Assembly (NCBI GenBank): GCA_002454335.1
Contig: DKIP01000065.1
Location: 23,084 to 30,866 of the forward strand
Direction of reading: 5' to 3'
Length of the DNA: 7,783 bases
Origin: Cytophagaceae bacterium UBA6715
GTDB lineage: Bacteria; Bacteroidota; Bacteroidia; Cytophagales; Spirosomataceae
Shown piece by piece: positions 1 through 5,779 of the stretch. Numbering within the stretch: position 1 is the first letter of the stretch; every line of letters begins with the position of its first letter. A program made the position numbers and the translations under genes. Under the pieces are notes generated by a model. It did no database searches. It was not told where the DNA came from and worked only from the letters and a program-made list of their open reading frames with translations.

Positions 1-515
1 CGCATTTGCAAGACTTGTTTGTGAGCTTCGAAGGCTTTAAGTTGGGTCGAGGGAATATTAACTAAAACCATGGAGCGATTGGCTCTTGCTGCGATGAGCC
101 AACGGTATTCGTTCGCAGCCTTAGCCAATAATTGTTTTTTCTCGGAACTGTATTGAACGGAATCTCTTAATACCTGAAGGATTTGACTGACTTCATTTCT
201 TTCATTAATTAGACGATTCGCTAACTCTTTAATTTTAGGTGTATTCCAAAGTTCGCCATAGCGGTTCCGATAGGCCTCGTGAGATAGATTAAAATCAAAG
301 CCTTGAAAGCGGAGGTAAGGTGCTTGATTGCCAAACTTGAGATCCAGCATGAACTGTTGGACTGCCTTCTTCGCCGCACTGGAATCCTGCTGTGTGTATT
401 GATAATCTTTCGCACGGAGGCCGAGCGATTCAGCTTGTTGCATCAAGGAATCGAGGGGGCTTTGCGCTTGCAGGGAAGCACTGACGAGTAATAAAAAATA
501 GGTGATGTATTTCAA
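1..515 (-). CDS. L,D-transpeptidase, YcbB-like, N-terminal part (gene runs off the left edge)
   Basis: The minus strand encodes 171 residues before the window ends. They begin with a signal peptide (KYITYFLLLVSASLQAQ, cleavage probably near A17/Q18). A helical, charged region of about residues 20-135 follows, which fits the scaffold part of large YcbB-type L,D-transpeptidases. Residues 137-171 then read EYRWLIAARANRSMVLVNIP and continue STQLKAFEAHKQVLQM, the characteristic entry into the YkuD catalytic domain. Such enzymes make 3-3 crosslinks in peptidoglycan, or attach proteins to it, in the periplasm. The catalytic His and Cys motif (SxGCxR) would lie outside the window. The start is TTG at 513-515: an in-frame stop lies 6 nt upstream, and the next ATG would delete the signal peptide. 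It lies 197 bp downstream of an ftsW-type gene on the same strand, so both act on the cell wall. The family call rests on recognised motifs and is fairly secure. Confidence 0.82.
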   Translation of the reverse strand, partial: MKYITYFLLLVSASLQAQSPLDSLMQQAESLGLRAKDYQYTQQDSSAAKKAVQQFMLDLKFGNQAPYLRFQGFDFNLSHEAYRNRYGELWNTPKIKELANRLINERNEVSQILQVLRDSVQYSSEKKQLLAKAANEYRWLIAARANRSMVLVNIPSTQLKAFEAHKQVLQM

Positions 516-549
516 TGTATTCTAACTCATTTTCTCATGTACTAATCTT

Positions 550-584
550 TACCTTTGGCAAACCTGAGAGGATTGCCAAAGGTA
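550..584 (+). repeat. Dispersed palindromic element, copy 1 (forward form)
   Basis: The element has 12-bp arms TACCTTTGGCAA and TTGCCAAAGGTA, an internal A-A mismatch, a CCT/AGG upper stem and a GAG loop, 35 nt in total. It is followed by a 34-nt variable stretch and then ATATTATC at 619-626, a motif placed identically in the other copies. It lies upstream of the L,D-transpeptidase gene (TTG at 515) and forms an inverted pair with the copy at 681-715. Confidence 0.9.
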
Positions 585-680
585 GCAGTTTTGAATGAAA
601 ATTTTCTGGGCTAAACAAATATTATCAACGAGTAGATTTTAATTATCAGTTGGCCCCTCAAGTCTCTCTCCTCAAACCCG

Positions 681-715
681 TAGCTTTGGCAATCCTCTCA
701 GGTTTGCCAAAGCTA
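681..715 (-). repeat. Dispersed palindromic element, copy 2 (reverse form), overlapping the ftsW stop codon
   Basis: The arms are TAGCTTTGGCAA and TTGCCAAAGCTA. Compared with the other copies, the third base pair is changed from C-G to G-C on both sides, so pairing is kept. The mismatch (T-T on the plus strand) and the CCT/AGG upper stem are conserved. Bases 713-715 are the TAG stop of the ftsW-type gene, so the element ends that reading frame. In its own orientation it is followed after 34 nt by ATAATTAA (639-646), a degenerate form of the downstream motif. CCCG and CGGG flank it, as at the copy at 7190. Confidence 0.9.
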
Positions 716-1885
716 AGTGCGGGCAAGTTTCGTTTTTTCTTTATCCCGCGTAACCGAAAGAATATAACCGATACTGATCATCGTAAAAATCAACGAGGTT
801 CCACCCGCTGAAACCAAGGGAATCGGTTGGCCTGTTACAGGAATCGCCCCTACCGCAACGAACATATTCAAGAAGGCTTGACTGACAATCGAGAAAGTCA
901 AGCCGGCTGACATCAGTCCGCCGAGCGGTTTGGCACTATATGAAATAGCAAGAGCGCCGCGCCAAAAAAGCCACATAAACATGGCGGGAAACAAAAAACC
1001 GGCCACAATTCCCCATTCTTCGACAATAATCGCGTAAACAAAATCTGATTCTGCCTGAGACAAATGAAAGCGAAATTGGCTATTACCTGGACCTTTCGGC
1101 TGCATGCCCCCGGTAGCGATGGCATACAAACTTTGCTTCAATTGATAATTGGTCCCTTGATCATCCAGTTCAATCTCCTCTTTAGACGGATGACCAAACA
1201 TTCGTTTCATGTATACCTCAATTCGATGCTTAATCGTTTCAGCCCTTTGGCCTACACCACCCACAATCAGTCCAAAGCCAGTTGAGATGAAAATTCCTAA
1301 TACGATAGCAATGGCTTTGTAGGGCACCCGACCGAAAATCATCAATACAATTGAAGTCACGAAGACTATCACACTCGTGGAAAAATTCGACAAAAAAATC
1401 AGAAAACAGGTTACCCCAAGTTTAAAACAAATAACAAATAAAACAGCAGGATCATAGGCATCGGGGTCGGCTTGTCGGACAGCAAACATTTTCGACAGGG
1501 CTATGGTCAAACATAATTTGGCCATATCGGAAGGCATAAAACTCAAAGGCCCTATCTGTAACCAACGACTTGCACCCCCTGCCTCTTTCCCATAAAGGTA
1601 CGCGAGTCCAATGAGCAGCCAAGATCCATAAAGCGCTAAATCGACATACTTTGTCGATTGCAAATAATCCTTTTTCGAAAAGTAGCCCATCGCATAAAAC
1701 CCTCCTATTAAAATAAATAGCGACTTAATTAGACTCTGTAAGGGTTCAAATGGCCCTCCCATCGTCAATCGGCCTTTCGCAGAAAATTGTATAACTACGC
1801 CGGCAATGCTTAATAAAATAACGATTAACAAGATGTGAACGTCCCCTTCGAAGTGTTTTTTAATACGATCAGAAATAGTGCTCAT
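713..1885 (-). CDS. ftsW: FtsW/RodA/SpoVE (SEDS) family cell-wall protein, FtsW type
   Basis: This 390-residue polytopic membrane protein has about ten hydrophobic segments. SEDS landmarks are present: GASRWLQIG (residues 104-112) followed by PSDMAK (118-123, where most members have PSE), the AESDF motif with the conserved Asp at 281 in a long outer loop, and GAIPVTGQPIPLVSAGG (346-362). The last motif, with VTGQP, is of the form I associate with Bacteroidota FtsW. SEDS proteins polymerise glycan strands from lipid II together with a class B penicillin-binding protein, for septum or sidewall synthesis. I chose ATG at 1883-1885 (MSTISDRIKK); an in-frame TTG eight codons upstream is less likely. 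FtsW genes usually sit in the mur/fts cluster. Here the neighbours are an L,D-transpeptidase gene and unrelated small genes, so this is a relocated or second copy. FtsW versus RodA is judged by motif only. The stop codon lies inside a palindromic repeat. Confidence 0.88.
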   Translation of the reverse strand: MSTISDRIKKHFEGDVHILLIVILLSIAGVVIQFSAKGRLTMGGPFEPLQSLIKSLFILIGGFYAMGYFSKKDYLQSTKYVDLALYGSWLLIGLAYLYGKEAGGASRWLQIGPLSFMPSDMAKLCLTIALSKMFAVRQADPDAYDPAVLFVICFKLGVTCFLIFLSNFSTSVIVFVTSIVLMIFGRVPYKAIAIVLGIFISTGFGLIVGGVGQRAETIKHRIEVYMKRMFGHPSKEEIELDDQGTNYQLKQSLYAIATGGMQPKGPGNSQFRFHLSQAESDFVYAIIVEEWGIVAGFLFPAMFMWLFWRGALAISYSAKPLGGLMSAGLTFSIVSQAFLNMFVAVGAIPVTGQPIPLVSAGGTSLIFTMISIGYILSVTRDKEKTKLART

Positions 1886-2093
1886 GGATTTATTTTTAGC
1901 GAATGGCAAAGCTGCAAATTCCCTCAGAAAAATGAGAAAGTCCCCCTAAAATACTGTGACAATTTTTACGCGTCGTACGACAATTCACGCATACCAAAGA
2001 GCTGAAAACAAGCGAATTAAACCTATTCGAAATTGACAATTTGAAAAATTCAAAATCGCTATTTCTCATGCAAAACCTACGTAGTTTTGTGGC
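1886..2093. other. Divergent intergenic region between ftsW and the small gene at 2094
   Basis: These 208 bp must hold the promoters of both divergent genes. On the plus strand a TAGTTTTG element lies at 2082-2089. On the minus strand I see no clear TAnnTTTG; TATTTTAG near 1949-1956 is a weak candidate. A perfect 10-bp palindrome GTCGTACGAC (1972-1981) and three GACAATT copies (1958, 1979, 2035) are present but may be chance. No open frame with coding character was seen. Confidence 0.5.
2082..2089 (+). promoter_or_regulatory. Candidate Bacteroidota -7 promoter element (TAGTTTTG)
   Basis: The sequence matches the TAnnTTTG consensus exactly and ends 4 nt before the ATG of the small gene at 2094. 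Transcription would begin at or next to the start codon, so the mRNA would be leaderless or nearly so. No convincing -33 TTTG is present at the expected distance, so the call is moderate. Confidence 0.4.
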
Positions 2094-2408
2094 ATGGCAA
2101 TAGCATTAGAATTTATCAATTTGGTCGTACTAAAAAGTACACTGGAGACAAAATACCAAGGAGGCATTGAACAGTTTCGAAAAGACCTTCCGAATCGCTC
2201 GCTGCGCGAAGACGATGAATTAGTCAGATTTGGTTGCATGAACTGGAATGATCTAGAATATTTTACAGACATTATCGTGTCAAAAGGGTTAACTTATCTA
2301 GAACAGGGAACGACCGATTTTGTAGTAATTAGTTCGCTTAAGGGAGCGCTTTGGAATGTGGATTGGATTGAATTTGATGCGAATACTTGTTATGCGAAAA
2401 ATCCTTAA
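2094..2408 (+). CDS. Small conserved-looking hypothetical protein (104 aa)
   Basis: The protein begins MAIALEFINLVV and contains KYQGG (residues 20-24), an acidic stretch REDDELVRFGCMN (38-50), and ends near NVDWIEFDANTCYAKNP. There is no signal peptide or membrane segment, so it is probably cytoplasmic. The opening and the DWIEFD motif near the C-terminus remind me of a family of small uncharacterised bacterial proteins that start with ALEFINL followed by a KYPGG-like motif, but I cannot name it or give a function. Codon use and a well-placed ATG behind a TAGTTTTG promoter element support a real gene. It is divergent from ftsW. Another frame that is open across its 3' end is described separately. 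Confidence 0.7.
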   Translation: MAIALEFINLVVLKSTLETKYQGGIEQFRKDLPNRSLREDDELVRFGCMNWNDLEYFTDIIVSKGLTYLEQGTTDFVVISSLKGALWNVDWIEFDANTCYAKNP

Positions 2409-2511
2409 CCTATCACGCATGGAAATTTTACACCCGAACACGCATCCCGCAGGGGAATCAGATGGAATGGCATTTGAGCACATTTGGATTTCGTTGATTA
2501 AACGGTTTTAG
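2392..2511 (+). CDS. Possible tiny ORF (39 aa) overlapping the end of the 2094 gene
   Basis: An open frame shifted by one base runs from ATG 2392 (or ATG 2419) to TAG 2511. It gives MRKILNLSRMEILHPNTHPA followed by GESDGMAFEHIWISLIKRF. The second half has a protein-like composition without low complexity, but I recognise no family. It could be a short translationally coupled protein, a decayed remnant of a longer gene, or simply an open stretch. The frame also remains open upstream inside the preceding gene, as chance overlap can produce. Confidence is low. Confidence 0.2.
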   Translation: MRKILNLSRMEILHPNTHPAGESDGMAFEHIWISLIKRF

Positions 2512-2536
2512 CTAATTTGTTCATTTCGATTTATCT

Positions 2537-2827
2537 ATGTCAAAAACCTTTCAAAGTCCCTGGTTTACTCCCTTGTTTGGCAGCCCCATTCATAAAATTT
2601 GTTTGGAGGAAAGTCAATTGGAAATTGATATACTTTCATTTTTCCAAATTAGCCAACGTACCCACCTAATTTTGTTCAAGGAAATCAATTCTGTTCATTT
2701 GGTGAAGAATAAATTATTTACAGAAATACAAATCCAATTAAATACAGGGGGACATCTTGTGATCCCCAACTTAACTTACCGAACAGCATTTGAAGTAAAA
2801 TGCTTGGTCAGTATGAAATTGAAGTGA
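2537..2827 (+). CDS. Small hypothetical protein (96 aa), possibly PH-like beta fold
   Basis: The protein starts MSKTFQSPWFTPLFGSPIHK and has no signal peptide or transmembrane helix. From about residue 30, hydrophobic and polar residues alternate in successive strands (LILFKEINSVHLVKNKLFTEIQ), then comes a turn with NTGGHLVIPNL, and a final helix TAFEVKCLVSMKLK. The pattern of strands with dI.sV.....lf..i.i.l..g....ip.l followed by a helix resembles small bacterial PH-like domains. That is a fold-level guess. It follows the 2094 gene on the same strand with a 128-bp gap, so co-transcription is possible, and a palindromic element lies 45 bp downstream. Confidence 0.6.
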   Translation: MSKTFQSPWFTPLFGSPIHKICLEESQLEIDILSFFQISQRTHLILFKEINSVHLVKNKLFTEIQIQLNTGGHLVIPNLTYRTAFEVKCLVSMKLK

Positions 2828-2872
2828 ATAGATATTATCAGTTTTTTTCAGATAAAATCAATTTTTGAGCGC

Positions 2873-2910
2873 TACCTTTGGCAATCCTCAAACCAGGTTT
2901 GCCAAAGGTA
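2873..2910 (-). repeat. Dispersed palindromic element, copy 3 (reverse form, larger loop)
   Basis: The 12-bp arms are identical to copy 1 (TACCTTTGGCAA and TTGCCAAAGGTA), with a T-T mismatch and a CCT/AGG upper stem. The loop is 6 nt (CAAACC) instead of 3, giving 38 nt in total. In its own orientation it is followed after 34 nt by ATAATATC (2831-2838). It lies between the gene ending at 2827 and the AraC-type gene, and may also act as a transcript-end hairpin for the former. Confidence 0.9.
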
Positions 2911-2967
2911 AAAGGGGGTGGAAAATTTAATTCAATTTACTTATCTTGCGACAATTAACTAGTTCTA

Positions 2968-4164
2968 TTGGAAATACTCGCACCCGTTTTTGGCATCTTT
3001 ACCTCGTTCATCCTGTTGTATTACCTTAGTTCGTTAAACAGGTCGAACATCTTTTTAGCACTCTTTTTCTTGTGCTGCAACCTCGTGGTGATGGTTTATT
3101 TCGGGTTACACTACAGTAAAATGGAGTTTTGGGAAGGCATCTGTTTTGTTCATTTCCTACCCCTCTCCTTTTTGTTAGGTCCTACATTATTTTATTACGT
3201 CAAACATACTGTCTCCGAGAACAAAGCCTTTACCTGGCAAGATGCTTTACACCTGATTCCAGCGATATTTGTTGGCATTGCCACGCTCCCATTTACGCTA
3301 CAGCCTTTGGCATTCAAAACCCAAATAGCACATCAAATCGTGAATTTCACGGAAGACTACCGACTTAATTTCAACTGGGTTACTTTCGAGCAATTACTTT
3401 ATGGTCGATCCATTCATGTGATTTTATATGCCATTCTTTCAATCGGTTATTTCTTTTGGAACAAACAAATGTTGCTGAAAAAATATGGCATGATCCCAAC
3501 TAACCATCCCATCATTCAACGCTGGTTTTTCACTTTAATCACCTTACAAGTAATCATCGCATCGACTAGTTTAGGTCACATGGTCACGTTGTATTTCAAG
3601 CCGGTATATTTTCTAGGGATTTCCTCGTTGCAAATTTTTAGCGAAGAACACTTCTTCCGCATTTGTGGCGGGGGCTTTTTTATTCAGAATTTTTTCTTGT
3701 TTCTATTCCCCAATATCCTCTACGGAAATATTTCCTACTCCTTAGACTTGGATGAGGCATCAACTTTCCAAAAAATCAAATCCAGTTTTGCCAAACAAGT
3801 TAAACCCCTTGAAAATACACCAGAATTCGAAATCCAATTGACCGAATACTTGAAATCTGCTCCCTTCATTAAAAAGGATTTCACCTTATCGCAAATGTCA
3901 TTTGACCTGAAGATTCCTGAACGAAATCTTTCTGCCTATTTCAACAATGATTTAAATAAAACCTTTGGGGAATGGAAAAATGATCAGCGAATCGAATATG
4001 TGGTGAATTTAATTGAGGAAGGACACGCTGAAGTCTATACGATTGAGGCATTGTCAGCCGAAGCGGGTTTCCAATCGAGATCTAAATTCATCGATGCTTT
4101 CAAAAGCCGACAAGGCGTAACCCCATCCGCTTTCATCAAATCAAAAAAGCCCTCTGCAAAATAG
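2968..4164 (+). CDS. AraC-family transcriptional regulator with multi-pass membrane N-terminus
   Basis: Of the 398 residues, about 1-255 form several hydrophobic segments (roughly 5-22, 28-48, 58-78, 92-112, 148-165, 186-208, 232-252). These include FLLGPTLFYYVKH (68-80), a motif seen in membrane-embedded AraC regulators of Bacteroidota. After a linker, residues 300-395 are an AraC/XylS DNA-binding domain with two helix-turn-helix units (about 305-327 and 357-378) and the closing RQGVTPSAF (381-389). The protein probably senses a signal at the membrane and controls nearby genes. The start is TTG at 2968-2970; the next in-frame ATG would remove the first membrane segment. AACTAGTTCTATT (2957-2969) overlaps this start and recurs in the locus, a possible autoregulatory site. 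The 3' end overlaps a bidirectional terminator. Confidence 0.88.
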   Translation: MEILAPVFGIFTSFILLYYLSSLNRSNIFLALFFLCCNLVVMVYFGLHYSKMEFWEGICFVHFLPLSFLLGPTLFYYVKHTVSENKAFTWQDALHLIPAIFVGIATLPFTLQPLAFKTQIAHQIVNFTEDYRLNFNWVTFEQLLYGRSIHVILYAILSIGYFFWNKQMLLKKYGMIPTNHPIIQRWFFTLITLQVIIASTSLGHMVTLYFKPVYFLGISSLQIFSEEHFFRICGGGFFIQNFFLFLFPNILYGNISYSLDLDEASTFQKIKSSFAKQVKPLENTPEFEIQLTEYLKSAPFIKKDFTLSQMSFDLKIPERNLSAYFNNDLNKTFGEWKNDQRIEYVVNLIEEGHAEVYTIEALSAEAGFQSRSKFIDAFKSRQGVTPSAFIKSKKPSAK

Positions 4165-4177
4165 CAAAGGGCTTTTT
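4144..4177. terminator. Bidirectional intrinsic terminator between convergent genes
   Basis: AAAAAGCCCT (4144-4153) pairs with AGGGCTTTTT (4168-4177). After one C-A mismatch, TGC (4155-4157) pairs with GCA (4164-4166), leaving the loop AAAATA. T-runs follow the stem on both strands. The stop codon of the AraC-type gene (TAG 4162-4164) lies at the loop, so the hairpin doubles as coding sequence. It can end both that gene and the convergent lipoprotein gene that stops at 4200. Confidence 0.85.
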
Positions 4178-4199
4178 GTACTACCTACTTCATCTAAAA

Positions 4200-4688
4200 T
4201 TACGGAGCTTTCAACCCTAACTGTTTGAAAAACTCGAGGTTATCAAAAAAGTCTTGTTCCTCCGTAATTTTACCTCCAATGATCGTTGCAATCGTACAAC
4301 CGATGACATCAACCGATTTTCCTGTAGCAGGAATACCAAAAAAATTGCCTGTGTGCTTTCCTTTGAACTGCCAATATTTAACCAATTTATTTCCCGAAGC
4401 GAAAGATTCTTTTACAATAAATTCACGATCAGAAAATCCTGTGATGTAATTTTCGTAATAGGCTTTCGCTGCAGCTTTTCCTTTTGTCTCAGGAACAGTA
4501 TGCAATACCACATTTTCCGCATAGGCCGTATCTAAAATATTACTACGTCCTTCATTGATGACAACGTCCCATACGTGGCCATAATTAGCAACATTTTCAG
4601 CTGCTACTTTTTCGTTTTGTTCGCTTTGTGTCGTGCATGAAAATAAAGTTCCTGCCACAAACAAAAGCATCATTAATTTTCTCATCAT
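4200..4688 (-). CDS. SnoaL-like (ester cyclase/NTF2-fold) lipoprotein
   Basis: The 162-residue protein starts MMRKLMMLLFVAGTLFSC. Cys18 follows a hydrophobic segment and LFS, which fits a lipoprotein signal. The mature part matches the SnoaL-like polyketide/ester cyclase family: a helical start with NEGRSNILDTAYAENVVLH (residues 45-63), then FFGIPATGKSVDVIGCTIA (116-134), then GGKITEEQDFFDN (138-150) and a closing QLGL. In this superfamily the cone-shaped pocket binds small hydrophobic molecules; an acidic residue in the EEQDFFD region may be functional. Substrate is unknown, and many such lipoproteins have no known reaction. I start at ATG 4686-4688 (ATG 4683-4685 is equally possible). The longer frame back to 4751 was rejected because it lacks the signal sequence at its start and would run into the divergent promoter. 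It is convergent with the AraC-type gene. Confidence 0.85.
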   Translation of the reverse strand: MMRKLMMLLFVAGTLFSCTTQSEQNEKVAAENVANYGHVWDVVINEGRSNILDTAYAENVVLHTVPETKGKAAAKAYYENYITGFSDREFIVKESFASGNKLVKYWQFKGKHTGNFFGIPATGKSVDVIGCTIATIIGGKITEEQDFFDNLEFFKQLGLKAP

Positions 4689-4700
4689 TGAATTGTTTGG

Positions 4701-4785
4701 TTTGTACCCAAAAGTAGAAAACGCACTTCTTTGTTGTCTACCAGAGCACAATTATTCTGTTCCCAAAAATGCAAAAGGGTACAAA
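4701..4785. promoter_or_regulatory. Divergent regulatory region with outward-facing GGGTACAAA pair
   Basis: TTTGTACCC (4701-4709) and GGGTACAAA (4777-4785) form a perfect 9-bp inverted repeat separated by 67 bp. Read outward, GGGTACAAA faces each of the divergent genes. On the minus strand it overlaps the last base of a TACTTTTG promoter element, so it covers the expected transcription start of the lipoprotein gene. This arrangement fits a shared operator. The 9-bp length makes chance possible but not likely within one intergenic region. Confidence 0.4.
4709..4716 (-). promoter_or_regulatory. Candidate -7 promoter element (TACTTTTG) for the lipoprotein gene
   Basis: Read on the minus strand, the bases are TACTTTTG, an exact TAnnTTTG match, ending about 20 nt before the ATG at 4688. 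That spacing allows a short leader. A -33 TTTG at the canonical distance is not evident, so the call rests on the -7 element and position. Confidence 0.45.
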
Positions 4786-4792
4786 TTGCTCA

Positions 4793-4815
4793 TTGGAATT
4801 ATTCCAAAAAGGAAT
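4793..4815 (+). other. Possible alternative leader hairpins before the tandem NTF2-like gene
   Basis: TTGGAAT (4793-4799) is complementary to ATTCCAA (4801-4807) around a single base. ATTCC (4801-4805) can instead pair with GGAAT (4811-4815) across five A residues. The middle segment can thus join either side, an arrangement seen in switching leaders. Both stems are short and AT-rich, so this is a weak call. Confidence 0.2.
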
Positions 4816-4859
4816 CAAACTTTCGTTCTTGCCCCCAACTTAACTTAATCAAAAAACTC

Positions 4860-5771
4860 ATGAAAAAACTAGTTCTATTAGCGGCCTTTGTAGCCTCTTC
4901 GTTTTTCGTAAACGCACAAACAGCTGGCAAAATATTTGTTGGCGACAGCCAAGGAAAACCCTTCAAATTTGGCTCAGAAAAAAGTAGCCATATTGTTTTG
5001 GAAGCCGTAAAAGCATACAATGCAAATAACTCAGCGGCCGAGACCGCTTTGTGGTCCGATGAAATGATTAAGAAATATGCAGAGTCGAATAAAAAAGGTC
5101 ATGAAGCCTATCAATCGGTTGTAAACAAGCCGATGGCCATTTTACCCTTAAAAGCAGATGGCCAAGCAAATGAAGTTGTCTTATTGCAATCAACGGAAGA
5201 GCGCGTTTATAAAAATGGCTCAAAGCAAAATTTGAATTTATTCGAATTGTTCCAAGTAGATAAGTCGGGGAAAATCGCAGGCTTCACACAATACTATTCG
5301 ATTCCAAAAACGAATGAATATGGCAAGACCTATGGTGGAAAATACATCGCTCAGAAACCTGGATCGGAGGTAGACGGTAGACCTGTCGAATTCTCAAATC
5401 GTGGCGAAGTAGAAGCCATCGAAAATTTAGCAAAAGCATGGAATAGCATGGATGTCAAAGCATTTGCGGATTTAATTGCTGATGAAGTAAGCATTGAAGC
5501 TTTTGATGGAACAAAATCCAAATTAACCAAAGATATGTTACCCGCTATGTTTGCTGAGTACAAATCGTTGGATTGGAAACCAGGCTTAATCTTACCATTT
5601 AAATTACAACACACGGATCCCGTATCAGGCATCATTGTTTACTCTTCTGAGAAACGCATATTAAAAGATGGAAGCGTTTGGGATAAAGATTTAATTGAAG
5701 TTTTCAGATACAATCTCGCAGGGAAAATTGACCAAATCACCCAGTTCTCAAAAGAAAAAACAAAAAAATAA
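4860..5771 (+). CDS. Exported protein with two tandem SnoaL/NTF2-like domains
   Basis: The 303-residue protein starts MKKLVLLAAFVASSFFVNAQ, a clear Sec signal peptide with cleavage near A19/Q20, so it is periplasmic or secreted. Two similar halves follow: domain 1 about residues 45-150 and domain 2 about 184-298. The halves share a starting helix (VLEAVKAYNANN; AIENLAKAWNSMD), an ILPxK motif (ILPLK at 94-98; ILPFK at 244-248), an E-R-x-x-K/N-x-G turn region (113-120; 264-271), and a closing GKI...TQ (137-144; 288-295). This is an internal duplication of an NTF2-fold module with a small-molecule pocket. No catalytic residues can be assigned. The start is ATG 4860-4862; upstream in-frame ATGs would bury the signal peptide. 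AACTAGTTCTATT (4867-4879) lies in codons 3-7. A hairpin and the gene at 5827 follow. Confidence 0.82.
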   Translation: MKKLVLLAAFVASSFFVNAQTAGKIFVGDSQGKPFKFGSEKSSHIVLEAVKAYNANNSAAETALWSDEMIKKYAESNKKGHEAYQSVVNKPMAILPLKADGQANEVVLLQSTEERVYKNGSKQNLNLFELFQVDKSGKIAGFTQYYSIPKTNEYGKTYGGKYIAQKPGSEVDGRPVEFSNRGEVEAIENLAKAWNSMDVKAFADLIADEVSIEAFDGTKSKLTKDMLPAMFAEYKSLDWKPGLILPFKLQHTDPVSGIIVYSSEKRILKDGSVWDKDLIEVFRYNLAGKIDQITQFSKEKTKK

Positions 5772-5779
5772 ACAATTAA

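Noticed and set aside
1064..1285. 73-codon open frame on the plus strand inside ftsW
   Set aside because: It is antisense to conserved SEDS motifs and shows no protein features of its own.
1958..2041. Three GACAATT copies and the GTCGTACGAC palindrome as operator sites
   Set aside because: The words are short and AT-rich, their spacings (21 and 56 bp) are not regular, and the palindrome overlaps only one of them; not enough to claim a site.
2834..2855. TTATC/GATAA hairpin with a T-rich loop as terminator of the gene ending at 2827
   Set aside because: The stem is only 5 AT-rich base pairs with a long loop; the nearby palindromic repeat is a better candidate hairpin.
2942..2948. TATCTTG before the AraC-type gene (and the same at 7269-7275 before the serine hydrolase) as promoter elements
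   Set aside because: They lack one T of the TAnnTTTG consensus and have no TTTG at the right upstream distance; kept only as weak candidates.
4689..4859. Longer N-termini for the divergent genes (starts at 4751 minus and 4731 plus)
   Set aside because: They would make the two genes overlap, bury both signal sequences inside the proteins and cover the predicted promoter; the extra residues do not look like coding sequence.
5351..5635. 94-codon open frame on the minus strand
   Set aside because: It lies wholly antisense to the tandem NTF2-like gene, has no recognisable protein features and is explained by the codon pattern of the real gene.
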